A stretch of 64,000 bases of DNA from Thermocatellispora tengchongensis (GCF_014202315.1 NZ_JACHGN010000018.1:186001-250000), one strand, 5' to 3'. Counted from the stretch's first letter, positions 16,837 to 26,864 are shown. Numbers and translations are program-made. The notes: generated by a model not told the origin, from the letters alone.

Positions 16837-18195
16837 CTATTGGAAGAGGGCGTTCACTTCGTCGTTCGCCTTGCTGAGCGAGGACGGGTCGGCCTCGAAG
16901 CTCAGCACCGCGTCCATCGCGGGACCCATGATCGCGCTGATGTCGCTGGCGTGGTCGGTGATCGGGTACAGCGACGTCGTCTTCTCGTGGATCTGCACGG
17001 TGAACGCGCTGATGTCGATGCCCTTGGCCGCGAACTTCTCCTCGGCGATGGTGAGCGCCTCGGGGATCGCGGGGAAGACGACGGCCTTCTCGGCGACCTT
17101 CTTCTGACAGTCGGCGGACGCCAGGTACTTGACCCACTGCCACGCCTGGTCCTTGTGCTCGGTCCCGGCGTAGATGGAGTCGGCCAGGCCGTTGTAGATG
17201 GTCGCGCGCTTGCCGGAGGGGCCGACGGGCGTCGGCGCGGTGCCCACCTCGACGCCGTCGTAGCCGTAGTACGAGTTGATCATCCACGACCCGTTGGTGG
17301 ACAGCGCGTACTTGCCCGCCCCGAAGCCGTCGTTGACGCTGGTGCCGGATCTGGCGATGGCCAGGCTCGGCATGTAGCCCTTCTCGATCAGCCCGCGCCA
17401 CCACGCGATCGTCTGCTGGAAGCGCGGGTCGTCGTACCGGAACCTGGTGCCCCACGGGTTCTTGTCGGTGAACTGCCAGCCCGTGGACAGCGCGTACATG
17501 CTCCACATCTGCTGGCCGACGCCGGCGCCGTTGTTCTCGTCCAGGCCCAGGCCGTAGACCTTGACCTTCGACTTGTCGAAGCCCGGCTCGTCGCCGCGCT
17601 TGCCGTTCTCGTCGATGGTGAGCTTGGCGATGACCTTCTCGTAGGTGCCGCCGTCGGTGGGGTTCCAGGTGAGCTTCTTCATCTCGTCTTCGCTGATCCC
17701 GGCGTCGGCGAGCATCTTCTTGTTGTAGAAGATCGCCACCGTGTCGAAGTCCTTCGGCAGGCCGTACCGCTTGCCGTCGTTCGACACCCACAGATCGGCG
17801 AGGCCGGGGGCGTACGCGTCGGTCTTGACGCCGTCGGCCTTGATGAAGTCGTCCAGCGGCAGGATCTGCCGCTTGGCGGCGAACTCGGGGTAGTAGTTCA
17901 GGTGGTTGGTGAAGACGTCCGGCGCGTTGCCCGACACGAGGTTGGTCGTCAGGCTCGTCCAGTAGTCGGCCCAGCCGAACTGTGAGATCTTCACGGTGAT
18001 GTCGGGGTTGGCGGCGTGGAACGCGTCGGCGCACGCCTGGTAGGCCGGTAGCTGGTTGGAGTCCCACAGCCAGTAGCTGATTTCGGTCTTCTCGGTGCTC
18101 GCGGCGTCGCCGCCGCTGTCACCTCCGCTGCCGCACCCGGCCAGGGCCAGTGGCAGCATCGTCGCGACGGCGGCTAGGCGCGTGATTCGTCGCAT
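16837..18195 (-). CDS. sugar ABC transporter substrate-binding lipoprotein
   Basis: Family 1 extracellular solute-binding protein, 452 aa. The lipoprotein signal peptide ends in the lipobox LALAGC (Cys at about residue 21), followed by a Gly/Ser/Asp linker that tethers the receptor to the membrane. The mature part has the usual MalE-like two-lobed pattern (ISYWLWDS start, YNKKMLADAGI, FTNHLNYY). ATG 18195 is preceded by AAGGAG. It serves the two permeases encoded just upstream. No sugar-transport ATPase gene is in this locus, so a shared MsiK-type ATPase elsewhere is expected (family knowledge). Likely ligand: an oligosaccharide containing galactose, from the GH36 gene (inference). Confidence 0.92.
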   Translation of the reverse strand: MRRITRLAAVATMLPLALAGCGSGGDSGGDAASTEKTEISYWLWDSNQLPAYQACADAFHAANPDITVKISQFGWADYWTSLTTNLVSGNAPDVFTNHLNYYPEFAAKRQILPLDDFIKADGVKTDAYAPGLADLWVSNDGKRYGLPKDFDTVAIFYNKKMLADAGISEDEMKKLTWNPTDGGTYEKVIAKLTIDENGKRGDEPGFDKSKVKVYGLGLDENNGAGVGQQMWSMYALSTGWQFTDKNPWGTRFRYDDPRFQQTIAWWRGLIEKGYMPSLAIARSGTSVNDGFGAGKYALSTNGSWMINSYYGYDGVEVGTAPTPVGPSGKRATIYNGLADSIYAGTEHKDQAWQWVKYLASADCQKKVAEKAVVFPAIPEALTIAEEKFAAKGIDISAFTVQIHEKTTSLYPITDHASDISAIMGPAMDAVLSFEADPSSLSKANDEVNALFQ

Positions 18196-18243
18196 GCCAG
18201 ATCTCCTTGTTGCGGTGGGGGATGGCGATGGCTCAGGGATGGA

Positions 18244-19167
18244 TCATTTGATCCCGGAGAACTGGATGGAATTGACTATCCATCGTCCGAAAACAGTGAA
18301 GAGCGCGATGACCGGCAAGGCGGCGAGCAGGGTCGCGGCCATGAGCCCGGCCCAGTCCGGCCCGGCCTGCGGAGTCTGCGAACGGAAGATGCCCAGCGCC
18401 ACGGTGAGCACCCGCACGTCGTCCTCCTGGCCGACGAGCAGGGGCCAGAAGTACTCGTTCCAGGCTCCGATATAGACGAGCAGCGAGATGGTGGCGATCG
18501 GCGCCGAGCTCATCGGCACGATCAGCCGGAAGAAGATCCGCGCGTGTCCCGCGCCGTCCACGATCGCGGCCTCCTCCACCTCCCTGCTGATGTTGAGGAA
18601 GAACTGCCGCAGGAAGAACACCGCGAACGGCGTCATGAACAGGTACGGCAGCACGATCCCCGCGTACGTGTTGAGCAGCCCGAGCTGCTGGACGGTCACG
18701 AAGTTGGGCAACGCGGTGAAGATCGGCGGGACCATCAGCGCGGTGAGGAAGACGAAGAAGACCTTCTCCCGTCCGGGCCAGCGCAGCCGGGCGAACGCGT
18801 ACGCGGCCATGGCGCTGAAGAAGACCTGGCAGACCGTGATGACGGCCGAGGTGAGCACCGAGTTCGCCAGGTAGCGCCAGAAGTCGATCGTCGCGCCGGA
18901 GCCGCCCTCGGCGGTGGCCTCCGACAGCGTCGCGATGCCCAGCACCCGCTTGAAGGCGCCGAGCGTGAAGTCCGCCGGCAGCAGCGAACCCGCGTTCGCG
19001 GCGAGGGTCCGGTTGTCGGACAGCGAGATGCGCAGCATCCAGTAGAACGGCACCAGCGTGATCAGGACGAACAGCACGAGGATCGCCCAGGCCGCCATCC
19101 GCTGCCAGTTCGGCCGCCGCCGTCCCGCCGGCGAGAAGGATGCGCGTGCTGTCGGTACGTGGCTCAT
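18244..19167 (-). CDS. sugar ABC transporter permease (MalG-like)
   Basis: Inner-membrane permease, 307 aa, with six predicted membrane helices. The EAA loop (EEAAIVDGAGHARIFFRLIVP) docks the ATPase. The N-terminal tail is short and basic, as in MalG-type subunits. ATG 19167 follows GAGGGGGAG. It is 9 nt downstream of the partner permease and 49 bp upstream of the binding-protein gene, forming one transport unit. Confidence 0.92.
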   Translation of the reverse strand: MSHVPTARASFSPAGRRRPNWQRMAAWAILVLFVLITLVPFYWMLRISLSDNRTLAANAGSLLPADFTLGAFKRVLGIATLSEATAEGGSGATIDFWRYLANSVLTSAVITVCQVFFSAMAAYAFARLRWPGREKVFFVFLTALMVPPIFTALPNFVTVQQLGLLNTYAGIVLPYLFMTPFAVFFLRQFFLNISREVEEAAIVDGAGHARIFFRLIVPMSSAPIATISLLVYIGAWNEYFWPLLVGQEDDVRVLTVALGIFRSQTPQAGPDWAGLMAATLLAALPVIALFTVFGRWIVNSIQFSGIK

Positions 19168-19176
19168 GGCTCCCCC

Positions 19177-20127
19177 TCAGTCCAGGTCCGTGTCGCCGGC
19201 GCGCAGCATCTTGAGCTGCATCAGCGCGAGGCCGGCGAGAATCGCGAAGAGGGCGACGCAGATGGCGGCGGCGTATCCGAAGTCGAAGCGCTGGAACGCC
19301 AGCTCGTAGATGTAGTAGTAGATGACCCTGGTGGCGTTGACCGGCCCGCCCTTGGTCGTGACCGCCACCGTGTCGAAGATCTGGAACGACCCGATCACGG
19401 TCAGCACCAGCACGAGCACGAGGGTCGGCCGCAGCAGCGGCAGGGTGATCCTGCGGAACATCGTCGGCTCGGAGGCGCCGTCGGTCGCCGCCGCCTCGTA
19501 GACCGTCCGCGGGATCGCCTGGAGCCCGGCGAAGATCAGCAGTGCGGTGTAGCCCATGTGCCGCCACACGTTCACCAGCGCGATGGTCGGGATCGCCGTG
19601 GCGGTCTCGCCGAAGAAGGCGACCGGGTCCAGGCCCACCCACTCCAGCGCCCTGTTCACGATGCCGAGCTGGGCGTCGAGCATCGTGTACCAGATCAGCG
19701 CGACCACCACGTTGGCGACCAGGTACGGCAGCAGCAGCACGCCGCGGATCAGTCCGGAGCGGGTCAGCCGGTGCATGAGCACGGCCAGGCCGAGGGCGAC
19801 GACCGTCTGCACCCCGATGTTGATCACGACGTACTCGACCGTGACCCGCAGCGAGTTCCAGAACAGGGGGTCCTGGAACAGGCGCCGGTAGTTCTCGGCG
19901 CCGACCCATTCCGGCGGGGCGAGCAGGCTGTAGTCGGTGAAGCTGAGGTACATCGTCCGCAGCGTCGGCCACAGGTAGAACACGCCGAACCCGACCGCCG
20001 CGGGGAGGAGGAAGACCAGTGCCACGGGCAGGTCGCCCGCCCGGCGCCGGCGCCGCGGCACGGACGTGTCCCGCCGCGGCGCCGAGGCGCCGTGCTGCCG
20101 TTCGGTGATGGCGCTCATGACGGTCAT
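19177..20127 (-). CDS. sugar ABC transporter permease (MalF-like)
   Basis: Inner-membrane permease, 316 aa, with about six helices and the EAA loop motif (YEAAATDGASEPTMFRRITLP). The start ATG 20127 overlaps the stop of the alpha-galactosidase gene by 4 bp (ATGA), after a weak AAGG site; ATG 20118 is an internal alternative. The reading frame is open well upstream, but that part lies inside the GH36 gene. It pairs with the MalG-like permease and the lipoprotein receptor. Confidence 0.92.
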   Translation of the reverse strand: MTVMSAITERQHGASAPRRDTSVPRRRRRAGDLPVALVFLLPAAVGFGVFYLWPTLRTMYLSFTDYSLLAPPEWVGAENYRRLFQDPLFWNSLRVTVEYVVINIGVQTVVALGLAVLMHRLTRSGLIRGVLLLPYLVANVVVALIWYTMLDAQLGIVNRALEWVGLDPVAFFGETATAIPTIALVNVWRHMGYTALLIFAGLQAIPRTVYEAAATDGASEPTMFRRITLPLLRPTLVLVLVLTVIGSFQIFDTVAVTTKGGPVNATRVIYYYIYELAFQRFDFGYAAAICVALFAILAGLALMQLKMLRAGDTDLD

Positions 20128-22292
20128 GCCTTCGTGATGTGCAGCAGGAGAAGCTGTTCGGGGTGCAGCGGCGGGGCCGACAACCCGACCTCCGCCAGCA
20201 CCTCGCCGGTGACCACGACGCCCTCGGCCAGCCACGGGTTCGGGGTCAGCGCGGTCGTGCCCGGCTTGTCCCCCGGGGCCAGGGGATGCACGTGGTAGCG
20301 CCGGTGCGGGTCGAGCCCGGGGATGCGGACGCGTCCCGGCTGGGTGCGGGCGCCGGTGGTCATCGCCACCACCGAGAACAGCGCCTGGTCCCGCTCGGCG
20401 GACACGATTCCGTGCACCCACAGCGCCGGGTCGGGATGGTCGGCCCGCACCACGACGCCGCGGTGCAACCAGCCGCGCATCCGCTTGTAGAGCTCCACCC
20501 ACCGCCGCAGCTCGGTGCGTTCCTCATCGGTGGCCGTGGTCAGGTCCCACTCGATGCCGAAGTGGCCGAACAACGCCGTCCCGGCCCGCAGCGCCAGGCT
20601 CTGCGTGCGCCCGGTGGTGTGCGAGCGTGCCGCCCCCACGTGGGAACCGATCAGCTCCGGCGGCAGGAGCAACGCCGTCCACCGCTGGATCGCCTGCCGC
20701 TCCAGGCCGTCGATGCAGTCGCTGGCCCAGACCCGATCGGTCCGCGCGAGGATGCCGAGGTCCACCCGGGCGCCACCCGACGAGCACGACTCGATCTCCA
20801 GCCCGGGGTGGCGCGCGCGCAACTCGTCCATCAGCCGGTACACCGCCGTGGTCTGCCCGTGCACGTCCGCGTCGATGAGGTCGCGGTTGTGGTCCCACTT
20901 CAGGAACGCGATCCGGTACTCGCTCACGAGCGCGTCCAGCCGCTCCAGGATGTACTGGTACGCCTCCGGCCGGCGCAGGTCGAGAGCCTGCTGGTGCCGG
21001 ATCGGCGGGGGCCGGCGGCCCATGGCGCCCACGATCCAGTCCGGATGCGCGCGGGCCAGGTCGGAGTCGGGGTTGACCATCTCGGGCTCCACCCACAGGC
21101 CGAAGTCCATGCCCCGCGCCCGCACGTGCTCGACGAGCGGGTGCAGCCCTTCCGGCCAGCGCACCTCATCGACGTACCAGTCGCCCAGCCCGGCCCGGTC
21201 GTCGCGCCGCCCCCGGAACCACCCGTCGTCGAGCACGAACCGCTCGGCCCCGACCTCGGCCGCCGCGTCGACCAGCGCCTTGAGCCGGCCCAGGTCGTGG
21301 TCGAAGTAGACGGCCTCCCAGGTGTTGACGATCACCGGTCGCGGTCCGGCGTGCCCGCTGCGCACCTGACGATGGAAGCGGGCGGCCATCTCGTCCAGGC
21401 CGTCACCGTGCACCGCGTAGACCCACGGGGTCTCGTACGACGCGCCGGGCGCGAGCCGGACCTCGCCGCTGCGCAGCAACTCGCCGCCCCCGATGACCGA
21501 CTCGCCGGTGGGCAGCCGCTCGGCGTACGTGCGGTGATTGCCGCTCCAGCCGACGTGCACGCCCCACACCTGGCCGGACCGGAACCCGAACCCCTTCTCG
21601 CCCGCGACGAGGATGAACGAGGCGTCCGAGCCGGTGCGCCCGCGCCGTCCGTCGCGGACATGGGCGGCGGCGGAGAACGCGCGCCGCTGCGGGGTGCGCT
21701 CCCGGCTCCAGCGGCCGGTGAAGTCGAGCAGTTCGGTCGCCTCCGACGGGACCGGCAGGGCCATCACCAGGCCGTCGAGCGTGTACCACCCGGACGCGGT
21801 GTTGCGCAGGACGGCCCGCATGCGCAGCACGCCGGAGGCCGTCAGGTCCAGGCGGAGTTCGAGGGACAGGCCGCACACCGCGTCCGACGCGAGGACCACG
21901 ACCTCGCCGCCTTCGGCGCCGCGGTCGTGAACGGCGACGTGCTCGGTCGCGAACAGGGGTGACCAGTGCCGGCCGTCACGGTGGCCGAGGAGGCCGGGCA
22001 GGCCGAACCACCCGGTCGCCGGCTCCGGGACCATCGTCACGGAGGCCGGCGTGTCGAGCGAGTTCGGCACCGTCGCCGGCAGCGAAGCCAGCGCCAGCGC
22101 CGTCAAGTCCGCGTCGGTCGCGTGCGGCAGCGCCCGCCCCCAGTGAAGCACCCGCGGCAGCCGGGCACCGCGGCAGTCGAGCACCAGTCCCACCCCGGAG
22201 GCCTCAAGGTGCACGAAGCCGTCGGCCCCGCCCCGGTCGCTCGCACCGGAGTGAGGGTCGCCCTCGTCGGCGATGGTCTCCACGATTGCCAC
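20124..22292 (-). CDS. alpha-galactosidase, GH36 family
   Basis: Intracellular GH36 enzyme, 722 aa, removing terminal alpha-galactosyl residues from imported oligosaccharides. It shows the N-terminal beta-supersandwich, then the TIM barrel with WVEPEMVNPDSDLA, the nucleophile in FLKWDHNRD (D467) and the acid/base in ASDCIDG (D525), plus the galactose-site SCSSGGARVD. No signal peptide is visible. GTG 22292 is chosen because AAGGA stands 7 nt before it; the frame continues upstream across the promoter. It is the first gene of the operon and is controlled through the LacI-type operator at 22387-22400. Confidence 0.93.
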   Translation of the reverse strand: MAIVETIADEGDPHSGASDRGGADGFVHLEASGVGLVLDCRGARLPRVLHWGRALPHATDADLTALALASLPATVPNSLDTPASVTMVPEPATGWFGLPGLLGHRDGRHWSPLFATEHVAVHDRGAEGGEVVVLASDAVCGLSLELRLDLTASGVLRMRAVLRNTASGWYTLDGLVMALPVPSEATELLDFTGRWSRERTPQRRAFSAAAHVRDGRRGRTGSDASFILVAGEKGFGFRSGQVWGVHVGWSGNHRTYAERLPTGESVIGGGELLRSGEVRLAPGASYETPWVYAVHGDGLDEMAARFHRQVRSGHAGPRPVIVNTWEAVYFDHDLGRLKALVDAAAEVGAERFVLDDGWFRGRRDDRAGLGDWYVDEVRWPEGLHPLVEHVRARGMDFGLWVEPEMVNPDSDLARAHPDWIVGAMGRRPPPIRHQQALDLRRPEAYQYILERLDALVSEYRIAFLKWDHNRDLIDADVHGQTTAVYRLMDELRARHPGLEIESCSSGGARVDLGILARTDRVWASDCIDGLERQAIQRWTALLLPPELIGSHVGAARSHTTGRTQSLALRAGTALFGHFGIEWDLTTATDEERTELRRWVELYKRMRGWLHRGVVVRADHPDPALWVHGIVSAERDQALFSVVAMTTGARTQPGRVRIPGLDPHRRYHVHPLAPGDKPGTTALTPNPWLAEGVVVTGEVLAEVGLSAPPLHPEQLLLLHITKA

Positions 22293-22386
22293 ACTTACGT
22301 CCTTCTCGTCCGAATGATGCCGTGCGTCATCGGCCGGGCACCGCCCGTGCCCGGCTGCGAAGGGTCGATGGGGATGACGGGTCGTA

Positions 22387-22413
22387 GTGAGCGCGCTCAC
22401 ATGTATCGTTCAA
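22387..22413 (-). promoter_or_regulatory. GH36 operon promoter with embedded LacI-family operator
   Basis: A perfect 14-bp palindrome, GTGAGCGCGCTCAC (22387-22400), the CG-centred style used by LacI-family sugar repressors. On the minus strand a TTGAAC hexamer (22408-22413) lies just upstream, so the operator falls in the spacer between -35 and a weak -10. A bound repressor would block polymerase. Confidence 0.8.
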
Positions 22414-22551
22414 TGCTGCGCCGAGACTGACATGTCGCCCGCGTTACGTCAAGATGTCGCCCCAGTCTCGCGCGACCGCTTCCGGCCTGGGATGCGTGCT
22501 AGAGTCCGAAAGCATTGGTCCGGGCTGCCTGCGACACGACGAGTGGTGCGA

Positions 22552-23607
22552 ATGTCAGACAGAGCCGATCGGGGGAGAATGGCCGACGCGAACAACCGCC
22601 GCTCAGTCCGCCGCCCCAGCATCGACGATGTCGCGAAACTCGCCGGCGTTTCCCGGCAGACGGTCTCCAATGTGCTGAACGGCCGTAAGAGTTACTTCTC
22701 CACGCAGACCCAGGCGCGCGTCATGGCGGCCATGGAGACGCTCTCCTACAAACCGAACCGCGCGGCCCAGACCCTGCGCTCCCGGCGCAGCATGCAGATC
22801 GGTTACCACATGTCGGGCGAGGAGCTGGAGATTGTCAAGGGATTCACGCTCAGCTTCCTTCAGGCGCTGATCAAGGCGGCCGCCCGGCAGGGATACCAGA
22901 TCCTGGTGTTCACACACTCCGACAGCAACCCCTTGGCGGTTTTCAACGAGCTGATCGCCCGGGGCAACGTCGATGCGCTGATAATCTCCGAATCACAGGT
23001 GGACGACCCCCGAGTCCGGCTGCTCGCGCACGGCAAACTGCCGTTCGTCTCCTTCGGCCGTCTCGCCCCTGACCTGCCGCAACAATGGGTGGACATCGAC
23101 AACTCCGACGGAATGGCCATGCTCATGGACTACCTCGTCGCCAAGGGGTACGGCCGTTTCGCCTATATCGGGGCCGAGGGCGATGAGTACTGGAAGGTCG
23201 AGCGGCTTCACGGTTTCAGGCGGGCCCTCGAACACCACGGGCTGAATGCGGCCGACGGCGATGTCTTCCAGGGTTCCGGTGAGGCGATCCGGGAACAGGT
23301 GCGCCGCGTTCTGGGCCGGAGGCAACGGCCTGACGCGATCGTCACGGGAAGCGACTATATCGCCGCCGTCGTGGTCAACGTCTGCCATTCCCTGGGGCTT
23401 CGCGTAGGGCGGGACATCGCGGTCACCGGCTTCGACGGCGGCGCGATGGGACTCATCACCGAGCCGACCATCACCAGCGTCCGCATACCGCTGGAAAAGG
23501 TCGCGAGCGAACTGATCGCCCGCTGCCAGGCCGAAATCGACGCCGGTCCCACCGGCCGTCCCGGCGTTGTGATCCCGACGGAGATATTCCAGGGCGGAAG
23601 CGCCTGA
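22552..23607 (+). CDS. LacI-family transcriptional regulator
   Basis: Sugar-responsive repressor, 351 aa. The N-terminal LacI helix-turn-helix is clear (SIDDVAKLAGVSRQTVSNVL), followed by the hinge helix region and a periplasmic-binding-protein-like effector domain with dimer motifs such as VDIDNSDGM and GFDGGAMGLITEPTITSV. ATG 22552 is taken as the start; ATG 22579 (MADANN) directly after GGGGGAG is equally possible and would remove nine residues. It is divergent from the GH36 operon, and the palindrome in the shared promoter is its obvious target. The inducer is probably the transported galactoside (inference). Confidence 0.93.
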   Translation: MSDRADRGRMADANNRRSVRRPSIDDVAKLAGVSRQTVSNVLNGRKSYFSTQTQARVMAAMETLSYKPNRAAQTLRSRRSMQIGYHMSGEELEIVKGFTLSFLQALIKAAARQGYQILVFTHSDSNPLAVFNELIARGNVDALIISESQVDDPRVRLLAHGKLPFVSFGRLAPDLPQQWVDIDNSDGMAMLMDYLVAKGYGRFAYIGAEGDEYWKVERLHGFRRALEHHGLNAADGDVFQGSGEAIREQVRRVLGRRQRPDAIVTGSDYIAAVVVNVCHSLGLRVGRDIAVTGFDGGAMGLITEPTITSVRIPLEKVASELIARCQAEIDAGPTGRPGVVIPTEIFQGGSA

Positions 23608-23920
23608 GCGGGCTCGCCCTCCCGCCACGAGAAGTGAATGACGACGGGTGTCCCGGCATTCGTTCCGGACGGTCCATCGCCACTCCGGGGGCCTTGATCC
23701 GGCGCGCTCCGGCAACAGGGCCGGTCGCGGCCGGTGGTGCGGGCCGGGCGCCGGCGGTGGCCGGGGGGAACCGCCGCCGGATCGAGGAGGCGCCTTGGTG
23801 CGGCCGGAGCTCGCGTCCTCGGCGGGCCGGGGAGATGTGGCGCGGCGGGCGGAGCCGCGGCCACCTGCCGTACGGGACGGCCGGCCCTGAGGTGCGATGC
23901 CGTGAACGCGTGCTGGTGGA
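23608..23920. other. intergenic region without recognised gene
   Basis: About 313 bp between the converging lacI and LAL genes. It is very GC-rich with scattered GGCCGG repeats. I see no convincing reading frame, RNA gene or clear terminator; a weak GCGGG/CCCGC stem follows the lacI stop. Confidence 0.5.
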
Positions 23921-26803
23921 TCAGGGGCATGCCTCCAGGTCGCGTCGCAGCGCCGGACCGGCCGGGGTGGCGTCGTCGGGGGCGGGGCCGGGCATCGGCA
24001 CGCCGCCGCTCTGGCCGGGTCCCATGGCCATGACGCACAGCTCGGTCGGCAGTTCGGTGCGGCCCGACACGTTGAGCTTGCGGTAGACCCTGGTCAGGTG
24101 CTGCTCCACCGTGCTCACCGTGATGAACAGGCTGCGCGCGATCTCGTGATTGGTGTCGCCGCGGGCCGCGAGGGCGGCGACGCGGCGCTCGGCGTCGCTC
24201 AGCGTACGGATGCCGTGCGCGGCCCCGTTGCCGTTCTCGGCGCCGCCGTCGCCCGAGGGCACGGCGGGCTGCGCGTCGTCGCGCGGGCGGTCGCGATGGC
24301 CGTGCGCCTGGGCCGCCAGCAGCGGCTTCGCCCCGCAGTCCTCGGCCACCTGCGACGCGATGCGCGCGGTCATCTGCGCCCGGCCGGCCTCGCCCAGCGC
24401 CCGCTGCGCCTGGCTCAGGTCGGTCAGCGCCCACGCCAGCTCCAGCCGGTCGCCGCTGGCCTGGAGCACGTCGATCGCCTCCTTGAGCAGTCCGGGCCGC
24501 TTGCGCAGCTCGCTGGTGGCCGCCAGAAGGCGCAGCGAGTGGCCGCGGGCGCGCGACCGGCCGGGGCCGAGCAACTTGAGCTGCTCGGAGATGAGCCGGC
24601 GCGCCTGCTCGTAGTGCCCCATCTCGATGTGCGCGACGGCCGCCTTCGTCCGCCAGGGGATGAACTCCGGCAGGTCGAGCCGCCAGTCCGTCATCAGCGC
24701 CCCGCAGCGGGTGAAGTCGTTCAGCGCCGCCCGGAACCGTTCGGTGGCCAGGAAGTACTGGCCGCGCGCGTACAGGTACTGCAGGCCGAACCGCGACCGG
24801 AACATCGCCTCGGGCACCGGCTGGCTGAGCCGGCAGGAGGCCTTGTCCAGCTTGCCCATCGCGATCACCGACTGGAGCAGGCTGGACAGCGGCAGCGCCA
24901 CCCACACGCCCCAGCCGGCCGCGGAGAGCTGCGACAACGCGGCGTCGGCGCTGCGCTCGGCCCGCGGCAGCGCTCCCCGGCGCAGCGCGATCTCGGCGTC
25001 GATCGCGGTGAGCATGGCCTGCCAGCTCGGCGCGCGCCGGCTGATCGCCTCATCGAGCAGGATGCGGCACCAGTGGCCCGCCTTCTCCACGCGGTCGGCG
25101 TAGATCAGCGCGAGCAGCGAGGAGGTGATCGGCTCCATCGTGGTCTCGTCCAGCCGGGAGCTCTCCAGCACGGTCTCCGCCTGGCTGATGGCCTCCTCGC
25201 TCCCGCCCTCGGCGAGCACGGTGAACAGCGCCGTCGTGGCCTCCGCCTCCAGCCCGGCCGCCGTGGCGGGCACCATGTGCCTGGGCGCGGGGGGTTCCTT
25301 CGCCGCCTTGTCCAGCAGGCTGGGATGAGAGCAGGCGAGCCACTGGCGCAGCGCCTCCTCCTGGCCCGACACCTCGCTCAGCGCCGCCGCGGCGTCGTCC
25401 ACGCGGCCGTACCAGAGCAGGAACTTCATGGTGGTCACCAGCGTGTCGCCGGTCAGCCGCCGGGCGCGCACCCCGGCCGCCAGCTCCGGCAGGTGGCGCA
25501 CAGCCCGTGAGGCGTTGTGCCGCCACTCCGCGACCGCCAGCGACACGGTGAGCCGCAGCCGCTCGCTCTCGTCGCTCGCGCGCCGGGCCAGCTCCAGGCA
25601 GGATATGGCGAACTTGACGCGGTCCTCCGCCAGCGCGTGCCGGGCGGCCTCCTCCAGCACCTCCGGCATCCACGGGAGGTCGGCGACACCGGCGAGGACC
25701 AGGTGCTCGGCCACCGTGGTGGCCTCGGCGCCGCTCTCGTGCAGGAGCTGGGCGGCCTGGACGTGCAGCCCCGAGCGGTGGTCCTGGCCCAGGGCGTTCA
25801 CGATCGTGGCGCGGATGTGCGGGTGCCGGAAGGCGTCACCGCGCAGGAGCCCGGTGCCGCGCAGGGCGCGCATGACGAGCGGGACGTGCGCCGGGTTCAT
25901 GCCCAGCAGCTCGGCCAGCAACTCCGGAGTCGCCGCCGGGCCGAGGATCGCCATGCCGCGGGCCAGCTCCAGCATGTCCTCGCCGCCGCGGTGCAGGCAG
26001 CTCAGCACCGCCTGGGAGAACTCCTCGCCGAGGACGAGCGGGGGAGCGGACTGGCCCTCGGCCTGGCCCGCCGCCGGTGAACCCCGCTGGTCGGCCATGA
26101 GCGCGTGCACGAGGAGCGGGTTGCCCCCGGTCAGGTCGTGGCAGGCGCGGCTGAGCCGGCTGCCGGGCCTCTCCTGCAGCAGCGCCGCCACCCCGCGCTC
26201 GCTCAGCGGCGACAGCCGGACCCGGTCGCAGTGGGGCAGGCGCAGGAACTCGGGATCGACGCACGGGTGAGCGGGGGTGCGCGACTCCAGCTCGGTCAGC
26301 ACCAGCCGTACGCTCGACGAGCGCAGCCGCCGGGCGAAGTAGAGCAGGCACTGGCTGGAGGGGGCGTCCGCGTAGTGCGCGTCATCGACCGCGATCAGCA
26401 CCGGCGCCTCCATGGCCGCGCGCAGCACCACGCCCCACAGCCGCTGCATGATCTGCGCCCACATCTGCGGCACCGTTTCGGTTTCGAGCTCCGACCACAT
26501 CGCGGCGACGGCGCCCTTGCGCAACAACAGGTCGAGCTCGGCCCTGTCCTCGCGGCCGGCCGGCAGCGCGCTGAAGAGCTGGTTCACCACCTCCAACGGA
26601 AGCTTGTGGTCGGCCTGGGACGCGGTGGCGGTGAGCACGATCGCACCATTATCGGCGGCCTTTTCGGATAACGTGTGCAACAGGCGGCTCTTGCCGACCG
26701 CCACGGAGCCACTGATCACCGCCAGTAGCCCCTTACCCTGCGGGCTGTCGTCAAATGACCGGAACAAGTGTTCAAATTGCCTGTCTCGTTCGATCAGAGC
26801 CAT
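23921..26803 (-). CDS. LAL-family (ATPase-LuxR) transcriptional regulator
   Basis: Large ATP-binding LuxR-type activator, 960 aa. Walker A GSVAVGKS is at 32-39, Walker B VLIAVDDAHYAD near 140, then a long helical TPR/MalT-like middle region, and a C-terminal LuxR helix-turn-helix at about 865-922 (LSDAERRVAALAARG to VYRKLNVSGRTEL). ATG 26803 follows AGAGGA. Such regulators are frequent pathway-specific activators of polyketide clusters (PikD-like; family knowledge). Codon 45 is TTA (plus positions 26669-26671), so its translation may depend on bldA tRNA. It flanks the PKS cluster and is the best candidate to act at the TTAGGGGTTG promoters (inference). Confidence 0.93.
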   Translation of the reverse strand: MALIERDRQFEHLFRSFDDSPQGKGLLAVISGSVAVGKSRLLHTLSEKAADNGAIVLTATASQADHKLPLEVVNQLFSALPAGREDRAELDLLLRKGAVAAMWSELETETVPQMWAQIMQRLWGVVLRAAMEAPVLIAVDDAHYADAPSSQCLLYFARRLRSSSVRLVLTELESRTPAHPCVDPEFLRLPHCDRVRLSPLSERGVAALLQERPGSRLSRACHDLTGGNPLLVHALMADQRGSPAAGQAEGQSAPPLVLGEEFSQAVLSCLHRGGEDMLELARGMAILGPAATPELLAELLGMNPAHVPLVMRALRGTGLLRGDAFRHPHIRATIVNALGQDHRSGLHVQAAQLLHESGAEATTVAEHLVLAGVADLPWMPEVLEEAARHALAEDRVKFAISCLELARRASDESERLRLTVSLAVAEWRHNASRAVRHLPELAAGVRARRLTGDTLVTTMKFLLWYGRVDDAAAALSEVSGQEEALRQWLACSHPSLLDKAAKEPPAPRHMVPATAAGLEAEATTALFTVLAEGGSEEAISQAETVLESSRLDETTMEPITSSLLALIYADRVEKAGHWCRILLDEAISRRAPSWQAMLTAIDAEIALRRGALPRAERSADAALSQLSAAGWGVWVALPLSSLLQSVIAMGKLDKASCRLSQPVPEAMFRSRFGLQYLYARGQYFLATERFRAALNDFTRCGALMTDWRLDLPEFIPWRTKAAVAHIEMGHYEQARRLISEQLKLLGPGRSRARGHSLRLLAATSELRKRPGLLKEAIDVLQASGDRLELAWALTDLSQAQRALGEAGRAQMTARIASQVAEDCGAKPLLAAQAHGHRDRPRDDAQPAVPSGDGGAENGNGAAHGIRTLSDAERRVAALAARGDTNHEIARSLFITVSTVEQHLTRVYRKLNVSGRTELPTELCVMAMGPGQSGGVPMPGPAPDDATPAGPALRRDLEACP

Positions 26804-26864
26804 TGTTTGAATCCTCTGGCTGAATCTACGAAAAAGGTTTACGGGTGCGGGGGGCGGACTTCTT

